Part shown: piece by piece, positions 5,702 to 7,968 of the stretch
Position numbering within the stretch: the first letter of the stretch is position 1
Layout: each line of letters starts with the position of its first letter
Origin: Clostridia bacterium
Lineage (GTDB): Bacteria; Bacillota; Clostridia; Oscillospirales; CAG-272
DNA: 7,968 bases
Assembly: GCA_017648425.1 (NCBI GenBank)
Contig: JAGCJD010000139.1
Span: 1 to 7,968 of the forward strand
Reading direction: 5' to 3'
Made by a program: the position numbers and the translations under genes
The notes under the pieces: generated by a model
Database searches by the model: none
Told to the model about the DNA's origin: nothing
Seen by the model: the letters and a program-made list of their open reading frames with translations, nothing else

Positions 5702-5717
5702 TTAAAAGAAAAGTACG
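5688..5717. repeat. 14-bp perfect palindrome ahead of murE
   Basis: CGTACTTTTCTTTT (5688-5701) pairs perfectly with AAAAGAAAAGTACG (5704-5717) around a 2-base loop. It closely resembles the palindrome at 5447-5478 (CTTACTTTTTCTTTT arm). It ends 37 bases before the murE start codon and is followed by GGGATGTG, so it is not a terminator; in the murE 5' leader the stem could affect mRNA stability or entry of upstream transcription. Confidence 0.75.
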
Positions 5718-5754
5718 GGGATGTGTAAATAATACTTTTAAAAAAGGTGATTTT

Positions 5755-7230
5755 ATGCGTCTAGATAAGCTTCTTTCGGGCGCGGGAATAGAGTGTCCGA
5801 GGGAAATAAGTTCATTGGAAATAAAGAGCGTTGTAACCGATTCAAGGAAAGCGACTGACGGCTGTATGTTCATAGCGTTAAAGGGGAACAATACAGACGG
5901 TCACGAGCATGTAGAGCAAGCAGTAAAAAACGGTGCTGTTGTTATAGTAGTGGAGCAAGTGCGTGAATGGTGTGTGGGTGGTGCCGCAATTATTTTAGTT
6001 GAAAGCACCAAGAGAGCTAGCGCTTTACTCTATAACACACAGTACGGGATTTTTGAGCGAGAGCTCAAGCTTATCGGTGTTACGGGCACAAACGGAAAAA
6101 CATCTGTGTGCGCGGCTCTTGAAAGTATATTTTTAAATGCAAGCATTCCGTGCGCTGTTGTTGGAACGACAGGGTGTCGTATAAACGGTGTACAAAGCAG
6201 GCTTTGTCGGAGTGGGCTTACAACGCCCGATGCGGCAGAGCTTTGTCCCTTTCTCGCTTTTGCGGCGGAAAGCGGAATAAAATATGTATTTATGGAGGTC
6301 AGTTCACACGCGCTCTCACAATATCGAGTTGAGGGACTGAAATTTGAATATGGCATATTTACTAATCTCACAAGGGATCACTTGGATTACCACGGGACAA
6401 TGGAGAGCTATTTTCAATCGAAAGCACGGCTCTTCGAGGTCTGCCGACAAAGAGTAATAAACATAAGCGACCCTTACGGAAAAAGGCTTGGCGGCATGTA
6501 TGGGGGGATTTTCGCCTCTGCGCGGGAAAATGCCCAAGCTTGTGCAAGAAATATAGAATGCACTAAAAACGGAATATCATACACCATGGCGTACGGCGGG
6601 CAAGAGATAGAAATCGAGAGTCCCGCGCTTGGTGATTTTTCCATAATAAACACGCTTCTGGCGGCAACCGTTGCCCTCTGCGAGGGAATTGACGCAACTG
6701 CCGTTAAGAGGGGACTTTCGCTCTTTTTCGGAGCGGAGGGAAGAATGGAGAGAGTAAGCCCCAAGAATTCTCCGTTCGAGGTAATAATTGATTTTGCTCA
6801 TACGCCCGATGCTCTTGAAAGAGTTCTTGTAAACGCCCACGCTACAAAGCGGGAGCAGGGGAGAATTATTCTCGTTTTCGGCTGTGGCGGAGATAGGGAC
6901 AGAGGAAAAAGACGACAAATGGCGAATATAGCCTCTCGCCTCTGCGACCTCACGGTCATAACGACTGATAATTCAAGGAGCGAGAACGCAAAGGATATAA
7001 TCCGAGATATACTCAGCGGAATTGATAAGGAAAAGCCGTACAGATGTATTGAGGATAGAAGACGGGCGATAGAATTCGCGCTCGATAACGCAAGGCTGGG
7101 GGATACTGTCCTCATTTGCGGTAAGGGGCATGAAAAATACCAGATAGACGGAACGGGAAAGCATCCGTTTGACGAAAAAAAGATAGTTACGGAGTATCTC
7201 CGAAATAAAATAACTCTGCTTGATACATAG
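5755..7230 (+). CDS. murE: MurE, UDP-MurNAc-tripeptide synthetase (probably meso-diaminopimelate-adding)
   Basis: This cytoplasmic ATP-dependent ligase adds the third amino acid to UDP-MurNAc-L-Ala-D-Glu. The 491-residue length is normal. In order: N-terminal UDP-binding domain with SVVTDSRKATDGCMFIALKG (25-44); ATP-binding G108-VTGTNGKTS-117; MEVSSHALSQYRVEG (180-194); TNLTRDHLDYHGTMESY (203-219) followed by the lysine that is usually carbamylated, K223; GRMERV (329-334); and a C-terminal domain with D405-N-S-R408 and GKGHEKYQ (456-463). The arginine of the DNPR motif recognises diaminopimelate in known MurE enzymes; here the motif reads DNSR, keeping the arginine, which with GHE (458-460) favours a DAP ligase over a lysine ligase. 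The start is placed at 5755, where AAAGGTGAT stands just upstream and the protein begins MRLDKLL. A TTG 84 bases upstream would add a repeat-encoded hydrophobic stretch and is rejected. murF follows 52 bases downstream. Confidence 0.96.
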   Translation: MRLDKLLSGAGIECPREISSLEIKSVVTDSRKATDGCMFIALKGNNTDGHEHVEQAVKNGAVVIVVEQVREWCVGGAAIILVESTKRASALLYNTQYGIFERELKLIGVTGTNGKTSVCAALESIFLNASIPCAVVGTTGCRINGVQSRLCRSGLTTPDAAELCPFLAFAAESGIKYVFMEVSSHALSQYRVEGLKFEYGIFTNLTRDHLDYHGTMESYFQSKARLFEVCRQRVINISDPYGKRLGGMYGGIFASARENAQACARNIECTKNGISYTMAYGGQEIEIESPALGDFSIINTLLAATVALCEGIDATAVKRGLSLFFGAEGRMERVSPKNSPFEVIIDFAHTPDALERVLVNAHATKREQGRIILVFGCGGDRDRGKRRQMANIASRLCDLTVITTDNSRSENAKDIIRDILSGIDKEKPYRCIEDRRRAIEFALDNARLGDTVLICGKGHEKYQIDGTGKHPFDEKKIVTEYLRNKITLLDT

Positions 7231-7254
7231 GGGATTTTTGCCCCTTTTGCAGAG
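7214..7254 (+). other. Two-tier hairpin spanning the murE stop codon
   Basis: CTCTGC (7214-7219) pairs with GCAGAG (7249-7254), and inside it AGGGG (7229-7233) pairs with CCCCT (7241-7245) around an ATTTTTG loop. The murE TAG stop (7228-7230) lies in the inner stem. Only four T residues follow the inner stem, so at most it would be a weak terminator or attenuator between murE and murF; it could also tune the relative expression of the two ligases. Confidence 0.45.
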
Positions 7255-7282
7255 GGTAAAGTAGAGAAAGGAAGGAAACAGC

Positions 7283-7968
7283 ATGAGAGTTGATGTTGGT
7301 TGTAAAACGCTCACAATGTCCGAGCTTGCGCGTATTTGCGGAGGAATTTTGACATTTGTCGGCGGAGAATTTAATAGAGATATTCCTTTCAGCTATGTTT
7401 GTACCGATTCAAGAGAAACGGCGGACGGCGCACTTTTCGTTGCGCTTGGCGGCGAGCGTGTTGACGGTCACGATTATATAGGCGCGGCTATTTCCTCGGG
7501 AAGTGACTGCGTGCTTTGCGAAAGAATACCCGACCTTTCCCACGACAGCAAGTATGTAGCGGTAGTGGTTGAGGATTCCATAAAGGCTGTCGGAGAGCTT
7601 GCAAAGGCTTACGACCGCAGAATAAATCACCGTAAGGTGGCAATTACAGGTAGCGTTGGAAAGACAACTACCAAGGAATTTGTATCCACGGTTTTGTCTG
7701 AGGGCTTCCGCGTTCACAAGACGCAGGGGAACTATAATTCTAACATAGGTATGCCCCTTTCTATGCTTTCAATGAGCAATGATACAGAGGTTTCCGTGCT
7801 CGAAATGGGCATGAGCGGCTTTGGCGAGATAGAATACCTTTCGGGTATCGCAGAGCCCGATATAGCTATCGTTACGAATATCGGCTCGTCACATATGGGA
7901 CATCTCGGCTCACGAGAGAACATAGGACGCGCAAAGCTCGAAATCGTCAAGGGACTTAAAAAGGGAGG
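7283..7968 (+). CDS. murF: MurF, UDP-MurNAc-tripeptide:D-alanyl-D-alanine ligase (5' part)
   Basis: The frame is open to the right edge, giving 228 codons of a protein usually of about 450 residues. MurF joins D-Ala-D-Ala to the UDP-MurNAc tripeptide made by MurE, completing the cytoplasmic pentapeptide precursor. Visible features: the N-terminal Mur domain with YVCTDSRETADGALFVAL (38-55), the ATP-binding G123-SVGKTTTKE-132 (the GS.GKTTTKE form distinguishes MurF from MurE's GTNGKT), GNYNSNIGMPLS (149-160), the family block EMGMSGFGEIEYL (174-186), and TNIGSSHMGHLGSRENIGRAKLEI (198-221), whose histidines and lysine are conserved in MurF. The ATG at 7283 has AAGGAAGGA (7268-7276) 6 bases upstream and follows murE in the same direction. 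Identification is secure; the C-terminal domain lies outside the window. Confidence 0.96.
   Translation, partial: MRVDVGCKTLTMSELARICGGILTFVGGEFNRDIPFSYVCTDSRETADGALFVALGGERVDGHDYIGAAISSGSDCVLCERIPDLSHDSKYVAVVVEDSIKAVGELAKAYDRRINHRKVAITGSVGKTTTKEFVSTVLSEGFRVHKTQGNYNSNIGMPLSMLSMSNDTEVSVLEMGMSGFGEIEYLSGIAEPDIAIVTNIGSSHMGHLGSRENIGRAKLEIVKGLKKG

Larger units (their letters stand above)
5443..5754. repeat. Repeat-rich spacer between pbp and murE (REP/MITE-like composite)
   Basis: This 312-bp gap holds no gene. It is made of T/C-rich and complementary A/G-rich sequence with two long near-perfect palindromes at its ends (5447-5478 and 5688-5717), three copies of an 18-bp unit, a 14-bp tandem duplication and unique AT-rich filler. 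The 3' palindrome together with its preceding unit, read in reverse complement, resembles the 5' palindrome and the sequence after it (GCAAAAAGAAAAC at 5478-5490). The whole therefore looks like several copies of one short mobile or REP-like repeat in opposite orientations. Spacers like this are rare inside dcw clusters, which are usually tightly packed. The boundaries of individual elements are uncertain. Confidence 0.65.

Noticed and set aside
5447..5717. Palindromes in the pbp-murE spacer as intrinsic terminators
   Set aside because: The stems are almost entirely A/T and neither is followed by a T-run on the plus strand; related palindromes with shared repeat units fit a REP-like element better.
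5671..5754. Upstream TTG start for murE adding 28 residues
   Set aside because: The added peptide is encoded by the repeat unit and palindrome, is unlike MurE N-termini, and a proper start with AAAGGTGAT exists at 5755.

Overview
The window is the start of a division and cell wall (dcw) gene cluster. All confident genes lie on the plus strand, in the order mraZ, rsmH, an ftsL-like gene, a PASTA-domain class B penicillin-binding protein (ftsI/spoVD type), murE, and a murF that runs off the right edge. This order, strong AGGAGG-type ribosome binding sites, a PBP with two C-terminal PASTA domains and a MurE of the diaminopimelate type point to a Gram-positive Firmicute, most likely a clostridium. 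Abundant ATA and AGA codons and the T/C-rich palindromic repeats between genes would suit a gut Oscillospirales/Ruminococcaceae genome, but that placement is inference.

Region 1 (1-300) is divergent. The first 27 codons of a minus-strand membrane protein begin at 83 and read off the left edge. They are preceded on the same strand by a consensus-like promoter (TTGACA, 17 bp, TAAAAT), a leader of about 150 nt with a 15-bp closing stem and an internal hairpin, then an intrinsic terminator just before the gene's ribosome binding site. This looks like a riboswitch or attenuator, or a small RNA, of a class I cannot name. It is the most novel-looking element here.

Region 2 (301-652) is an AT-rich gap with no credible gene but several inverted repeats. 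Region 3 (653-821) is the mraZ control region: a sigma-A-type promoter (TTGCGT, 17 bp, TATAAT) followed by three 10-bp direct repeats at 691, 701 and 711, which match what is expected of an MraZ operator and suggest autorepression of the cluster.

Region 4 (822-5442) holds mraZ, rsmH, ftsL-like and pbp. MraZ is the regulator, RsmH methylates 16S rRNA, the FtsL-like protein is a divisome scaffold with an unusually long cytoplasmic N-terminus, and the PBP is the septal transpeptidase. Region 5 (5443-5754) is a 312-bp repeat-rich spacer made of two near-perfect palindromes, three copies of an 18-bp T/C-rich unit and a 14-bp tandem duplication; it resembles a composite of REP/MITE-like elements inserted in the cluster. 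Region 6 (5755-7968) holds murE and partial murF, which add the third residue and then the D-Ala-D-Ala dipeptide to the UDP-MurNAc peptide. The resulting precursor eventually feeds the PBP encoded upstream.
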